This document shows, in pieces, positions 48,876-61,389 of a stretch of 64,000 nt of DNA. How positions within the stretch are numbered: position 1 is the first letter of the stretch; each line of letters begins with the position of its first letter. The stretch is from Erythrobacter ramosus. GTDB taxonomy: Bacteria > Pseudomonadota > Alphaproteobacteria > Sphingomonadales > Sphingomonadaceae. The notes beneath the pieces were generated by a model. It was not told where the DNA came from, did not search any database, and worked only from the letters and a program-made list of their open reading frames with translations. The DNA lies in contig NZ_WTYB01000001.1 in the NCBI RefSeq assembly GCF_009828055.1, positions 387,183-451,182 on the forward strand, read 5' to 3'. Position numbers and translations under genes: made by a program.

Positions 48876-49263
48876 GGGCGCGTGTCCTCCCCGTCTTCGG
48901 CGGTGCTGCCAGCCATACCGTCCTGCGCGTCACACGGCACATTGTCGCCATCAACATGATCGCTGCCGGTCTCGAGGAAGCTGCGCAAGCTCAGGATCAC
49001 CACAAAGGCGGTCATGCCGAAGGTGATGACGATCGCGGTCAACACCAGCGCCTGCGGCAGCGGGTCGGTGTATTGGCTCACCGCCTTGTCCCAGATCGGC
49101 GGGCGTCCCACCACCAGCCGCCCGGAAGCGAACAGGAACAGGTTGACCGCATAGGAGATCAGCGTGAGGCCAAGCACCACCTGAAAGGTGCGCGCCCGCA
49201 GGGCCAAGTAGATGCCGCCGGCCACCAGCACGCCAATCGCGCTCGCGACGAGGAACTCGTAGC

Positions 49264-49267
<4 letters not shown>
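48872..49267 (-). CDS. mrpC: Mrp Na+/H+ antiporter subunit C
   Basis: This 131-aa subunit is a NuoK homologue with three TM helices; GLTLISYAVNLFLFASGRLV and DPLPQALVLTAIVITFGMTA are typical. A charged C-terminal tail (DHVDGDNVPCDAQDG) of about 30 residues is added. ATG 49267 overlaps the mrpA stop; the open frame upstream of it lies inside mrpA. Confidence 0.94.
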
Positions 49268-52101
<2,834 letters not shown>

Positions 52102-52243
52102 TGGCGGCCCCGGTGGTCCTTTATCATACGAATAGGCGTATCGACGGGGCGATGATCTGCGCCCCTCTCAGGCATAGACGAGGGATTTGCACCAGCACAA
52201 CCCAAACCGGTCAGCGCTGGCTCTCCCACCGAGGGAGCTAAGG

Positions 52244-52795
52244 TCAGTCGCCTTCGAACTCCATCAATGCGTTAACCGCAATCCCCGCACTGCGCAGCCG
52301 CACCGCACCTCCGAGGTCGGGCAGGTCGATCACGAACAGGGCCTGCTCGACAACCGCCCCCGCCATGCGCAGCAGCTCGGCCGAGGCGAGCGCCGTGCCG
52401 CCGGTGGCGATGAGATCATCGACCATCACCACCTTCTGTCCAGGCTCGACTGCGCCAGGGTCCATCTCGAGCCGGTCAGTGCCGTATTCGAGCGCGTAGT
52501 CGATGCCGATGGTATGGATCGGGAGCTTGCCGGGCTTGCGGACCGGCACAAAGCCGATGCCGAGCTGCACCGCGACCGCCGCACCGAAGATGAAGCCGCG
52601 TGCCTCCATGCCCGCGATCTTGTGCGCGCCCGCCGCATCGGCGAGCTCGGCGAGATGATGCACGCTCGCCGCCATGCCCTGATGATGGCCGATCAGCGTG
52701 GTAATATCGCGGAACTGGATGCCGGGATGCGGGAAGTCCGGCACGGTTCGCACCAGCGCCTTGAGCTCTTCGGGAGAGAGATGCGGTGCAACCAT
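52244..52795 (-). CDS. apt: Adenine phosphoribosyltransferase
   Basis: This 183-aa salvage enzyme makes AMP from adenine and PRPP. The PRPP loop VVMVDDLIATGGTALASAEL, the FPHPGIQFRDIT segment and GMEARGFIFGAAVAVQLG are intact. ATG 52795 (MVAPHLSPEELK) fits family length; the frame stays open 18 codons further. It lies downstream of petC on the same strand, separated by a hairpin (52831-52865). Confidence 0.95.
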   Translation of the reverse strand: MVAPHLSPEELKALVRTVPDFPHPGIQFRDITTLIGHHQGMAASVHHLAELADAAGAHKIAGMEARGFIFGAAVAVQLGIGFVPVRKPGKLPIHTIGIDYALEYGTDRLEMDPGAVEPGQKVVMVDDLIATGGTALASAELLRMAGAVVEQALFVIDLPDLGGAVRLRSAGIAVNALMEFEGD

Positions 52796-52830
52796 AGCGA
52801 AAGGCCCCTGTTTCAGCCCCGTAAAAGCAG

Positions 52831-52865
52831 AGCGCCCCGCCATCCGCAAGGGATGACGGGGCGCT
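52831..52865 (-). terminator. Terminator of the petABC operon
   Basis: On the minus strand a 15-bp stem (AGCGCCCCGTCATCC with GGATGGCGGGGCGCT, one G-U pair) encloses CTTGC, followed by CTGCTTTT. It lies 22 nt after the petC stop and 36 nt before the apt start, so apt probably needs read-through or its own promoter. Confidence 0.75.
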
Positions 52866-52887
52866 GATGCGTTTCGACGGGGTAGGC

Positions 52888-53745
52888 TTAGCCCTTCTTC
52901 GGCTTCAGCCCGGCCCAGATCTGCTTGTAGCTGAGGAAGGCCAACACCGTCGCGAACAGCAGGAAGCCGATCACGAACCAGCCGGTCTGCTTACGCTCTA
53001 CCAGCGAAGGCTCGGCGGTCCAGGTCAGGAAGGCCGCCACGTCAGTCGCCATCTGCGGGATGGTCGAGGCCGTGCCGTCAGCGAAGGTCACCTGACCATC
53101 AACCGCAAGCGGCGGGGCCATGGCGATGTTCACGTTCGGGAAGTGCTTGTTGAAATAGAGGCCGTCGGGGGTCTCGAAGCCAACCTTGGCAGCCTTGGCC
53201 GGATCGGCCTCGCCATAGCCGGTCAGCAACGAATAGACGTAGTTCGAGCCGTCATGACGCGCCTTGGTGATCAGAGAAAGATCAGGCGGGATCGCATTGT
53301 TGTTGGCAGCCGCCGCAGCGATGGCGTTGGGGAACGGCATCGGGAAGTAATCGGTCGGCTGGCCTGGACGGGTGGTTGTCTCGCCGGTGGCGGGATCGAT
53401 GCCCGGAACGGTCCAGCTCGCAGCTTCGGCGTCAACTTCAGCCTCGGTGTAGCCAAGGTCCTGAAGGTTTCGGAAAGCGACGAACTTCAGGCTGTGGCAG
53501 GCCGAGCAGACCTCCTTGTAGACCTGATAGCCGCGTTGCAGCTGGGCATAGTCCCACTTGCCGAACGCACCGTCGAACGAGAAGCCGTTCGCCGGGCCTT
53601 CACCATGCTCGTAGAAGGCATAGGAAGGCTGCTTTTCCGGCGCCGGGCCGAAGGCGAAGTTGTAGGCACCGGGCGCAAGCGACCAGAGCACCAGAACTAG
53701 GGTGATGGCCAGGCCTGCAATGATGCCGCCGAGACGAATAGACAT
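52888..53745 (-). CDS. petC: Cytochrome c1 of the bc1 complex
   Basis: This 285-aa subunit passes electrons from the Rieske protein to cytochrome c. It has an N-terminal hydrophobic leader (residues 4-27), the haem-c site VCSACHSL near residue 80, the axial Met in NIAMAPPL and a C-terminal TM anchor (GWFVIGFLLFATVLAFLSYK). It follows petB by 53 bp. Confidence 0.96.
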   Translation of the reverse strand: MSIRLGGIIAGLAITLVLVLWSLAPGAYNFAFGPAPEKQPSYAFYEHGEGPANGFSFDGAFGKWDYAQLQRGYQVYKEVCSACHSLKFVAFRNLQDLGYTEAEVDAEAASWTVPGIDPATGETTTRPGQPTDYFPMPFPNAIAAAAANNNAIPPDLSLITKARHDGSNYVYSLLTGYGEADPAKAAKVGFETPDGLYFNKHFPNVNIAMAPPLAVDGQVTFADGTASTIPQMATDVAAFLTWTAEPSLVERKQTGWFVIGFLLFATVLAFLSYKQIWAGLKPKKG

Positions 53746-53798
53746 GACTGAACTCTTTCTAGTTGTCGGTTCAGATAGCTTGGGACTGCCCCGGCCGA

Positions 53799-55160
53799 TT
53801 ACTCGGCCGGTTGCAGCGAACCATCAGTTGCGGTGCCAGCGTCAGTGCCGTCAACCGTTCCGGCACGCGGAGCTTCCGCGGCCTTGTCCTTGCCGAGCAC
53901 CGCTTCGGTGATCGAGAAGGGCAGCGGCTTGGGCACTTCGATCTGGCTGATGATCGGCAGGATCACCAGGAAGTGCATGAAGTAGTAAGCCGTGAAGATC
54001 TGGCTGAGCATGATGTACGGCTCTTCCGCGTGGGCACCGCCCAGGTAGAACAGCGCCGCCATGGTCGGGATCAGGCCGAACCAGAAGAACTTGCGGAACA
54101 GCGGGCGATAGTGACCCGAACGCACCGGGCTCTTGTCCAGCCAAGGCAGGATGAACCACACCAGAATCGAGCCGAACATCCCGATCACGCCCAACAGCTT
54201 GGCGGGGATCAGCACGATACCGGTGAACGGAATGGTGAGGTCACCGGTGAAGGCACGCAGGATCGCGTAGAACGGGTAGAAGTACCATTCCGGAACAATC
54301 AACGCCGGTGTCGAGAGCGGGTTCGCTTCGATGTAGTTATCCGGGTGACCCAGCGCGTTGGGCAGGAAGAACACCATCGTGGTGAACAGGATCATGAACA
54401 CGCCGAGACCGAAGCCATCCTTCGCCGTGTAGTAGGGGTGGAACGGAACGGTGTCCGATTCCTGCTTCACTTCCACGCCGGTCGGGTTCGAGGACCCGGG
54501 AATGTGCAGCGCCCAGATGTGCAGGATCACAACACCGGCAATCACGAAGGGCAGCAGGAAGTGCAGCGAGAAGAAGCGGTTCAGCGCGGCGTTGTCCGGC
54601 GCGAAGCCGCCCAGCAGCCACACCTGCAACGGCTCACCCACCAGCGGGATCGCGGTGAACAGACCGGTGATGACCTGCGCGCCCCAGAAGCTCATCTGGC
54701 CCCACGGAAGCACGTAGCCCATGAAGGCGGTCGCCATCATCAGCAGGAAGATCACCACGCCCAGCAGCCAGATCATCTCGCGCGGGGCCTTGTAGGACGA
54801 ATAGAAGAACCCGCGGAAGATGTGCAGGTAGATCACGATGAAGAAGAAGCTCGCGCCGTTGGCGTGGGCGTAACGCAGCATCCAACCATAGTTGACGTTG
54901 CGCATGATGTGCTCGACCGTGCCGAACGCGACTGCCTGGTTGGCGGCATAATGCATCGCCAGCACGACGCCGGTGACGATCTGCAACATCAGGCAGAAGC
55001 CGGCGAGCACGCCGAAATTCCACATGTAGTTGAGGTTGCGCGGCACCGGATAACCGGCACCTACCGCGTTATAGACGAGCCGCGGAAACGGCAATTTCTC
55101 GTCCAGCCACTTGGTGAAAGCGGACTGCGGTTCATACTGCTTGGCCCAGGCGAAACTCAT
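53799..55160 (-). CDS. petB: Cytochrome b of the bc1 complex
   Basis: This 453-aa subunit has eight TM helices and two haems b. Four His ligands lie in [14 protein letters not shown] and the later [16 protein letters not shown]. The quinol-oxidation motif PEWY ([15 protein letters not shown]) and [17 protein letters not shown] are intact. The C-terminus has a soluble extension of about 35 residues rich in Ala, Thr and Asp ([20 protein letters not shown]). It lies between petA and petC in one operon. Confidence 0.97.
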   Translation of the reverse strand: MSFAWAKQYEPQSAFTKWLDEKLPFPRLVYNAVGAGYPVPRNLNYMWNFGVLAGFCLMLQIVTGVVLAMHYAANQAVAFGTVEHIMRNVNYGWMLRYAHANGASFFFIVIYLHIFRGFFYSSYKAPREMIWLLGVVIFLLMMATAFMGYVLPWGQMSFWGAQVITGLFTAIPLVGEPLQVWLLGGFAPDNAALNRFFSLHFLLPFVIAGVVILHIWALHIPGSSNPTGVEVKQESDTVPFHPYYTAKDGFGLGVFMILFTTMVFFLPNALGHPDNYIEANPLSTPALIVPEWYFYPFYAILRAFTGDLTIPFTGIVLIPAKLLGVIGMFGSILVWFILPWLDKSPVRSGHYRPLFRKFFWFGLIPTMAALFYLGGAHAEEPYIMLSQIFTAYYFMHFLVILPIISQIEVPKPLPFSITEAVLGKDKAAEAPRAGTVDGTDAGTATDGSLQPAE

Positions 55161-55195
55161 GGCGTTCTCTCGGCTTGATCTGAGTTAAAGAAACA

Positions 55196-55216
55196 GACGA
55201 TTATCATTATCGTTCA
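55196..55216 (-). promoter_or_regulatory. Partial Fur-box-like sequence between petA and petB
   Basis: On the minus strand GATAATGATAATC matches the first 13 bases of the classical 19-bp Fur box, with 14 of 19 matching overall. It lies about 40 nt before the petB start, inside the operon. Alphaproteobacteria often use other iron regulators, so the match may be chance. Confidence 0.25.
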
Positions 55217-55227
55217 GATACGAAGGC

Positions 55228-55791
55228 TCACCCGACGCGGACGACGGTGTCTGACGAAAAACTATATTCCGGCACCTTCAGGTTGAGCGGCGCGGGGCCT
55301 TTGCGGATGCGGCCGGCCACGTCGTAGTGCGAACCGTGGCAGGGACAGAAGTACCCGCCGAACTCACCCTTGTTCTCACCTTCGGCCGCGCCCAGCGGCA
55401 CGCAGCCGAGGTGGGTGCAGACGCCCATGGTGATGAGGATGTCTTCGTGACCTTCCTTGGTGCGCGAAGCAAGCGTCGCGGGGTCACGCATGTCAGCCGC
55501 GTCATCCTTCTTGGCGGCGGCGATTTCTTCCGGCGTCAGGCGCTTCACGAACAGCGGCTGCTTGCGGAACGTGGTCTTGATGCTCTGGCCCGGCTGGATC
55601 GCGCCGACATCGACATCGGTGCTGCTTGCGGCGAGCACGTCTTCCGACGGTGCCATCTGGCTGATCAGCGGGAACAGCAGCGATGCGCCGCCAACGCCCG
55701 CCGTGCTCAGCGCGGCAATGTGGATCCAGTCGCGACGGCGCACGCCGTCATCGGTGCTGAGTGCGCTGGTATCGGCCGTGTTAATAGCCAT
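55228..55791 (-). CDS. petA: Rieske iron-sulfur protein of the bc1 complex
   Basis: This 187-aa subunit carries the [2Fe-2S] cluster. Its ligands are in CTHLGC and CPCHGSHYD, which also form the stabilising disulfide. The N-terminus is a Tat-type anchor: RRRDWIHIAALSTAGVGGAS. It is the first gene of petABC. The 230 bp upstream hold no gene and no promoter I can define with confidence. Confidence 0.97.
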   Translation of the reverse strand: MAINTADTSALSTDDGVRRRDWIHIAALSTAGVGGASLLFPLISQMAPSEDVLAASSTDVDVGAIQPGQSIKTTFRKQPLFVKRLTPEEIAAAKKDDAADMRDPATLASRTKEGHEDILITMGVCTHLGCVPLGAAEGENKGEFGGYFCPCHGSHYDVAGRIRKGPAPLNLKVPEYSFSSDTVVRVG

Positions 55792-56021
55792 TTCGTCTTA
55801 CCCTGCTCGTTCTGCCGCGGCGGGGTAATGGCCCGCGCGGCGTTGTGTTCCACTGCCGGGGCTCGCGCCCCGATTCCATTCCGTCGATTGATCCCTGCTT
55901 CGAGCCTAGCAGCGCCTTTGAGCGCACCTCACCCGAAACCTGCGCGGGGCAATTAACGGCAATCCTGCGAGAATCCAACCGTGTTTTAAACAAGCCGCGT
56001 TCGCCTGCGTGCAAGCCGGTG

Positions 56022-56774
56022 TCAGGGCAGCGCGATCATACTGATCTGCCGACCATAATTGGCTTCACCCGCTTGGCTAGAGCGTCTGTGGGAATGGTAA
56101 CGCGCGACATGGGAGAATGTATCCCGCCCCAGATTCGCAATTTTGCTAAGGCCCGACGCTGCCAACTGCGCCATGATGAAGCCGGGCAGATCGAAATGCC
56201 ACCGCGGCGTCCCATCGCGCTCCAGAGCGAGGGCGAAGAACGGCTCGGCTTCGACGGCGAAATGCGCGCGGAACGGCGCGTCGACCTCGTAGCTCGGCTG
56301 CGCGATGGTCGGCCCGAGCACGGCAGTGATGCGCTCTCGCTGCGCGCCGAGCGCCTCCATCGCGGCCATGGTGTTTTCGAGCACGCCGTCCACCGCCCCG
56401 CGCCACCCGGCATGGGCCGCACCGATCACGCCCGCTTGCGCGTCGGCAAACAGGATCGGGCCGCAGTCGGCGGTGACGATCCCGAGCACGATGCCTGGAG
56501 TGGCCGTCACCACCGCATCAGCCACCGGACGGCCCGCAGCAGCATCGTCCCAAATTTCGTCCACCACTACGACATCGGGAGAATGCACCTGATGCGGCGC
56601 GGCAAGGCGCCCACCGGCACGGATCGCTTCGGCAGCGGCGGCGCGCAGAGCCTGCACCTCCGCTGGATCGCCCGGACCGCCAAAGCCGAACTGGTGCACG
56701 CCGCCCGCGCTGCCGAAGAAGCCATGCGGCACGCCGTCGAGCAGGGCGGAGCGTTCGATCTGGAAGCCTATCAC
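56022..56774 (-). CDS. pgeF: PgeF/YfiH family protein (polyphenol oxidase / purine nucleoside phosphorylase type)
   Basis: This 250-aa protein belongs to the YfiH/LACC1 family. The metal-binding residues are visible in APHQVHSPDV, TADCGPILFAD and GAAHAGWRGAVDGV. Family members were reported as peptidoglycan-editing factors in E. coli and as purine nucleoside enzymes. GTG 56774 lies one base after the pepN stop codon and gives the standard length; the longer open frame upstream is inside pepN. Confidence 0.88.
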   Translation of the reverse strand: MIGFQIERSALLDGVPHGFFGSAGGVHQFGFGGPGDPAEVQALRAAAAEAIRAGGRLAAPHQVHSPDVVVVDEIWDDAAAGRPVADAVVTATPGIVLGIVTADCGPILFADAQAGVIGAAHAGWRGAVDGVLENTMAAMEALGAQRERITAVLGPTIAQPSYEVDAPFRAHFAVEAEPFFALALERDGTPRWHFDLPGFIMAQLAASGLSKIANLGRDTFSHVARYHSHRRSSQAGEANYGRQISMIALP

Positions 56775-56775
56775 C

Positions 56776-59439
56776 TCAGCCTTCCAGACTGCGGCTGACC
56801 TGCTCGAACGTATCGCGCGACAGATTGCCCGCCGCCATGATCCGTTCCAGCTCACCCTTCATCAGCGCCGCCCGGCCCGGCTCAATCCGCCGCCAGCGGC
56901 CCAGCGCAGGCACAAAGCGCGCCGCCGTCTGCGGGTTGATCGGATCGAGCGCGAGGATCACATCGGCGACCATCCGATATCCCTCCCCATCGGCCTTGTG
57001 GAAGCCCTTGGGATTACCCGCGAAGGCCATGTGGAGAGACCGCACGCGGTTGGGGTTCTTCATGGTGAAGTCCGGATGCTCGGCGAGCTGGCGCACATGC
57101 GCGATCACATCGGGGTGAAGCGAGAGCGCCTGCAACGTGAACCACTTGTCCACCACCAGCGCGTTGTCGCGGTACCGGGCGTAGAAATCCGCCAGCTTGG
57201 CCTCGCGCTCCGGACCGTCGAGCCCGCAGAGCACCATCAAGGCGCCCTGCCGGTCGGTCATATTGTCCGCCGCGTCATATTGCGCCGCCGCCAGATGCGC
57301 TGCCCGCGCCGGGTCGGCAGCGGCGATCAAGCCCAAGGCGATGGTCTTGACCTTGCGCGCGCCGCGTCCTGCCGGATCGTCCAGCGTTACCGCCGAGGCC
57401 CGCGCATGAAGCGCGTTCAGTTCATCAGCGAGCGCGGTGCCGATGGCAGCCTTCAGCCCCTCGCGCGCGGTATGGATCGCACCAGGATCAGCCTTGCGGT
57501 CGCCGGTCGCCATCACCTCGAACAGATAGGTTTCGGACGGGAGCACCATCAATTCGCCGCGCATTGCGTCGTCGAGCGCATTGTCGGCTAGGCTCGACCG
57601 GAACGCGCCGATGATCGCCGCTTCGCCTGCCGCCTGTTCGCCCGCCGCCAGCGACCCGCTCGCCGTTCCGACGAGGTGGCTGACGGCGAGTTCCTGCAAG
57701 GCTTCCGAGCGAGCAAAAGGATCATCATCATGCGCGGCGAGGAACACGAGGTCTTCGCGCTGCAAAGCACGCTCGATCACCACCGGAGCGGTGAAGCCGC
57801 GGTTGATCGAGACCACCGGATCGGGGCCGGTCAGCGGGAGAGAGAAACTTTGCTCCTCGTCCGTCAGCACAATCAGCTGTTCTTCGCCCAGTGCCCCCTG
57901 CCCGCGTGAGTGCACCGCAACCCGCAGGGGGATCGGCATGGGCAGCTTGTCAGGCTGACCCGGCGTGACGGGGACGGTCTGCTTGAGGGTCAGCTTGAGC
58001 GTGTCACCCTCGACCGCCTGCGACACAGTGACGCGCGGGGTGCCTGCTTGCGAATACCAGCGCCGGAATTGCGCAAGGTCGATCCCTGCCCCATCCTCGA
58101 TCGCCTTGATGAAATCTTCGCAGGTCGCGGCCTCGCCATCGTGGCGGTCGAAATAGAGATCGGTGCCCGCGCGGAAGCGTTCGACGCCTACCATCGAGCG
58201 CATCATGCGGATGACTTCGGCGCCCTTGTTGTAGACGGTCGCAGTGTAGAAGTTGCTGATCTCGCGGTAGGAGTCCGGGCGGATCGGGTGCGCGAGCGGC
58301 CCTGAATCCTCAGGGAATTGGGCGGCGCGAAGGATGCGCACATCCTCGATCCGCTTGACCGCCTCGCCGCGCATATCCTGCGAGAACAGTTGGTCGCGGA
58401 GCACGGTGAAGCCTTCCTTGAGGCTCAGCTGGAACCAGTCGCGGCAGGTGATCCGGTTGCCCGACCAATTGTGGAAATACTCATGCGCGATCACGCCTTC
58501 GACCGCGTCGAAATCGGCATCCGTCGCGGTGTCGGGGTCGGCCAGCACGTATTTGGTGTTGAAGACGTTGAGCCCCTTGTTCTCCATCGCCCCCATGTTG
58601 AAGTCGGAGACGGCGACGATGTTGTAGAGGTCGAGGTCATATTCGCGCCCGAACACGTCTTCGTCCCATTTCATCGACCGGTGGAGCGATTCCAGCGCGT
58701 GGTCGGTGCGGGTGAGATCTTCAGCCCGGACCCAGACATTGCACTCGACTTCACGGCCCGAGACCGTGACGAAGGGCTTGGAGTTCGCCACCAAATCGCC
58801 AGCCACCAACGCGAAGAGGTAGGACGGCTTGGGCCAGGGATCGTGCCACTCGGCCCAGTGGGTGCCGTCCCCGTTCTCGCCCGCATTGGTGCGGTTACCA
58901 TTGCACAGCAGGATCGGGAACAGGTTGGCATCGCCCTCCATCCGCACCGCATAGGTCGAGAGCACATCGGGCCGGTCGGGGAAGAAGGTGATGCGGCGGA
59001 AGCCTTCCGATTCGCATTGGGTGCACAGCATCCCGTTCGACGCATAGAGCCCCATCAGCTGGGTGTTGGCGCTGGGATCGATCCGGGTGACAATGGTGAC
59101 GCTGTGTGCTTCGCCCGGCAGGGTCACGATCAGATCGGGGCCGTCCATCCGCCACTCAGCCGGGGCGCCGTCGACAGTTACGCTTTGCGCTGTCAGGCTG
59201 TCGCCGTTGAGACAAAGCTCGCGGCTTGCTGCGGCAGCGGGGTTGCGTTCGACCTGCAGGGTCGCGGTTACGGTGGTCGCCTCCAGCCCCAGGCGGAAGT
59301 CGAGCTGCGTGGTCGGCACCAGCCACGGAAACGGCTGGTAATCCTCGCGCCGGATGACCGGCGGCTCGTGCGGGGTGGGGGCAGCGTCGGCGAGTTCGGG
59401 GTTGCCGTCGGGGGTGATGGGGGTGGTTGCGATGTCCAT
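56776..59439 (-). CDS. pepN: Aminopeptidase N
   Basis: This 887-aa M1 zinc metallopeptidase removes N-terminal residues from peptides. The substrate-binding GAMENKGLN and the zinc motif HEYFHNWSGNRITCRDWFQL with the distal Glu in SLKEGFTV are intact. ATG 59439 (MDIATTPITPDG) is taken; an earlier in-frame start at 59475 adds 12 residues. It starts 51 bp from the divergent SDR gene and is coupled to pgeF. Confidence 0.96.
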   Translation of the reverse strand: MDIATTPITPDGNPELADAAPTPHEPPVIRREDYQPFPWLVPTTQLDFRLGLEATTVTATLQVERNPAAAASRELCLNGDSLTAQSVTVDGAPAEWRMDGPDLIVTLPGEAHSVTIVTRIDPSANTQLMGLYASNGMLCTQCESEGFRRITFFPDRPDVLSTYAVRMEGDANLFPILLCNGNRTNAGENGDGTHWAEWHDPWPKPSYLFALVAGDLVANSKPFVTVSGREVECNVWVRAEDLTRTDHALESLHRSMKWDEDVFGREYDLDLYNIVAVSDFNMGAMENKGLNVFNTKYVLADPDTATDADFDAVEGVIAHEYFHNWSGNRITCRDWFQLSLKEGFTVLRDQLFSQDMRGEAVKRIEDVRILRAAQFPEDSGPLAHPIRPDSYREISNFYTATVYNKGAEVIRMMRSMVGVERFRAGTDLYFDRHDGEAATCEDFIKAIEDGAGIDLAQFRRWYSQAGTPRVTVSQAVEGDTLKLTLKQTVPVTPGQPDKLPMPIPLRVAVHSRGQGALGEEQLIVLTDEEQSFSLPLTGPDPVVSINRGFTAPVVIERALQREDLVFLAAHDDDPFARSEALQELAVSHLVGTASGSLAAGEQAAGEAAIIGAFRSSLADNALDDAMRGELMVLPSETYLFEVMATGDRKADPGAIHTAREGLKAAIGTALADELNALHARASAVTLDDPAGRGARKVKTIALGLIAAADPARAAHLAAAQYDAADNMTDRQGALMVLCGLDGPEREAKLADFYARYRDNALVVDKWFTLQALSLHPDVIAHVRQLAEHPDFTMKNPNRVRSLHMAFAGNPKGFHKADGEGYRMVADVILALDPINPQTAARFVPALGRWRRIEPGRAALMKGELERIMAAGNLSRDTFEQVSRSLEG

Positions 59440-59490
59440 GAGCGCCGATTTAGGTTGATTCGCGCGAGCGTCCAATCTTTAGGTTGGCCC

Positions 59491-60285
59491 ATGGCGCATT
59501 TGCTGATCTTCGGACTGGGCTACACGGCGGGACGCATTGCCGAAGCGATGCGGACGCGCGGCTGGCACGTAACTGCCACCGGCAGCGCGGGCGCTATCGC
59601 CTTTAGCGACCGGGCGGCCGTGCAGAAGGCGCTGGGCGAGGCGACGCACATCCTCTCCTCCGTCCCGCCCGACCGAGCCAGCGGCGGCGATCCGGTGCTA
59701 GATGTCTATGGCGAGGCTCTGGAGGGGCGGGAACTGTTCTACCTCTCGTCCACCGGCGTCTATGGCGACCGCGCCGGCGCGTGGGTCGACGAGGCGACGC
59801 CCACTATCGCGCAATCGGGAGAGGGCCGCAGGAACGCGCGAGCCGACGCTGATCTGGCATGGCTCGCCATGGGTGCGCGGGTGTTCCGCCTGCCAGGGAT
59901 TTATGGGCCGGGGCGCAGCGCGCTCGACCGGGTGCGAGAGGGCAAGGCGCGGCGGATCGACCTGCCGGATCAGGTGTTCAGCCGTGTCCATGTTGACGAC
60001 ATCGTCAGCGGCGTGGTTGCCGCCCTGACGCAGGGTTCGCCCGCAGGGGCCTACAACCTCGGCGATGATCTGCCGTGCAGCGGTAACGAGGTCACCGAAC
60101 ACGCCTGCCGCCTGCTCGGGCTTGAGCCGCCGCCGTTGGAGACGCTGGAGGAAGCGAACCTCTCCGAAATGGCGCGCGGATTCTACATGGAGAACCGCCG
60201 GGTCGCCAATGGCAAGGCCAAGCGGGTGCTGGGGTGGCAACCGCGCTATCCGACCTTTGTGGAAGGACTCGCCGCTCTCCTCTAA
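59491..60285 (+). CDS. SDR/NAD-dependent epimerase-like protein (YeeZ type)
   Basis: This 264-aa Rossmann-fold protein begins MAHLLIFGLGYTAGRIAEAM, a GxGYxxxxxA nucleotide-binding loop. YLSSTGVYGD carries the region of the catalytic Ser/Tyr, and FRLPGIYGPGRSALDRV and FSRVHVDDIVSGVVAAL are typical of extended SDRs of the YeeZ group. The classical YxxxK is not evident, so activity is uncertain. It is divergent from pepN. Confidence 0.85.
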   Translation: MAHLLIFGLGYTAGRIAEAMRTRGWHVTATGSAGAIAFSDRAAVQKALGEATHILSSVPPDRASGGDPVLDVYGEALEGRELFYLSSTGVYGDRAGAWVDEATPTIAQSGEGRRNARADADLAWLAMGARVFRLPGIYGPGRSALDRVREGKARRIDLPDQVFSRVHVDDIVSGVVAALTQGSPAGAYNLGDDLPCSGNEVTEHACRLLGLEPPPLETLEEANLSEMARGFYMENRRVANGKAKRVLGWQPRYPTFVEGLAALL

Positions 60286-60315
60286 TGAATCATGGCGACC
60301 CGCAGGCGTTGCAGG

Positions 60316-60472
60316 TTTCACGCAGAGTCGCGGAGAAGAAAAGGAAGACGCGGAGGAAGTGCACCCTGCGCCGCAGGCCCAACCCATGCAAGGCCTGACC
60401 GGATATAGCGAGCCTTCGGCTCGACGCAGTATCTCTGCGTCTCCCCTGTTTCTCTGCGTCTCTGCGTGAACC
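60316..60472. repeat. Inverted repeat of the CACGCAGAGACGC type
   Basis: The arm 60316-60359 (TTTCACGCAGAGTCGCGGAG onward) and the reverse complement of 60431-60472 (TTCACGCAGAGACGCAGAGA onward) are diverged copies of one purine-rich repeat in inverted orientation. They flank about 70 bp between two convergent genes. The right arm also contains direct CTCTGCGTC repeats. This is a third repeat family in the window. Confidence 0.7.
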
Positions 60473-60474
60473 CC

Positions 60475-61389
60475 TTACTTCTTCTTCTGCTTAGAGCGCA
60501 GCGCCAAGCCCATCCCCAGCAACGCCAGCCCCATGCCGCCTGCCGACAGCGCATCCCACTCGAACCCCTCGAACAGGGTCGACAGCCCCATCGCCACGCA
60601 CACCGTCACGATCCCGTTATAGGCCGTGCGTCCCGCGCCGATCTCGCGCACCAGATTGTAGTGCAGCGGGAAGGTCACCACCGAACCGATGATCGCGAGG
60701 TACGCCGTCCCCGCCCAGAACTGCCACGCGCTTGGCACCTGCGGCGGGCCGACCGTCACCAGCGCATAGACCAGATCGAAGGCGGTGCCATAGACCATCG
60801 CCCAGGCGAGAAAGCTCACCATCGGCACGCCGCGCCCGGTGGGGTTGGCCTGCACCACATTGGCAATAGAGGCCGCCAGCATCCCGCCAATCGCCAGCAC
60901 AATCCCGAGGCCCACATTGCCCCCCAAAGGCGCCGCGTTCCATTCGTGCACCAGCAGCATCCCCACGCCCGCAATCGCCACGAGGCTCCCGCCGATGAAG
61001 CCGCCCTGCACCTTCTCGCCGATGAACACCTTGGCGAAGATCGCGTTCGGGACCATCAGCAGCGCAAACATCACCGCGACAATGCCCGACGTGATGTGGC
61101 TTTCCGCATGGTAGACCAACAGGAAGTTGCCGCTGAACTGCGCAATGCCGACACCCAGCGCCAACATATGCTCGGGCCGGTTCAGCTTCAGCCGATTGCC
61201 CATTACCACCGCCAGCACGAACAGCGCCGGGGTGGCCAGCATGAAGCGGTAGAACACGCCCCATGCCGCAGGCACATCGCTGATCTGGCCAGTGATGACG
61301 AACCAGGTTGAACCCCAGATCGTGCCGGTCAGCATGAAGGGGATCAGCACCTTGGGGCTGAGCATGGACGGCGCGGAGACTTCGCTCAT
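60475..61389 (-). CDS. EamA/DMT-family transporter
   Basis: This 304-aa inner-membrane protein has ten predicted TM helices arranged as two EamA repeats (TGTIWGSTWFVITGQISDVP in the first and WAMVYGTAFDLVYALV in the second). The C-terminus ends in basic residues (RSKQKKK). Such carriers export amino acids or metabolites; the substrate is unknown. Its start overlaps the stop of the threonine aldolase-like gene (ATGA), so export of an amino-acid product is possible but only inferred. Confidence 0.88.
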   Translation of the reverse strand: MSEVSAPSMLSPKVLIPFMLTGTIWGSTWFVITGQISDVPAAWGVFYRFMLATPALFVLAVVMGNRLKLNRPEHMLALGVGIAQFSGNFLLVYHAESHITSGIVAVMFALLMVPNAIFAKVFIGEKVQGGFIGGSLVAIAGVGMLLVHEWNAAPLGGNVGLGIVLAIGGMLAASIANVVQANPTGRGVPMVSFLAWAMVYGTAFDLVYALVTVGPPQVPSAWQFWAGTAYLAIIGSVVTFPLHYNLVREIGAGRTAYNGIVTVCVAMGLSTLFEGFEWDALSAGGMGLALLGMGLALRSKQKKK

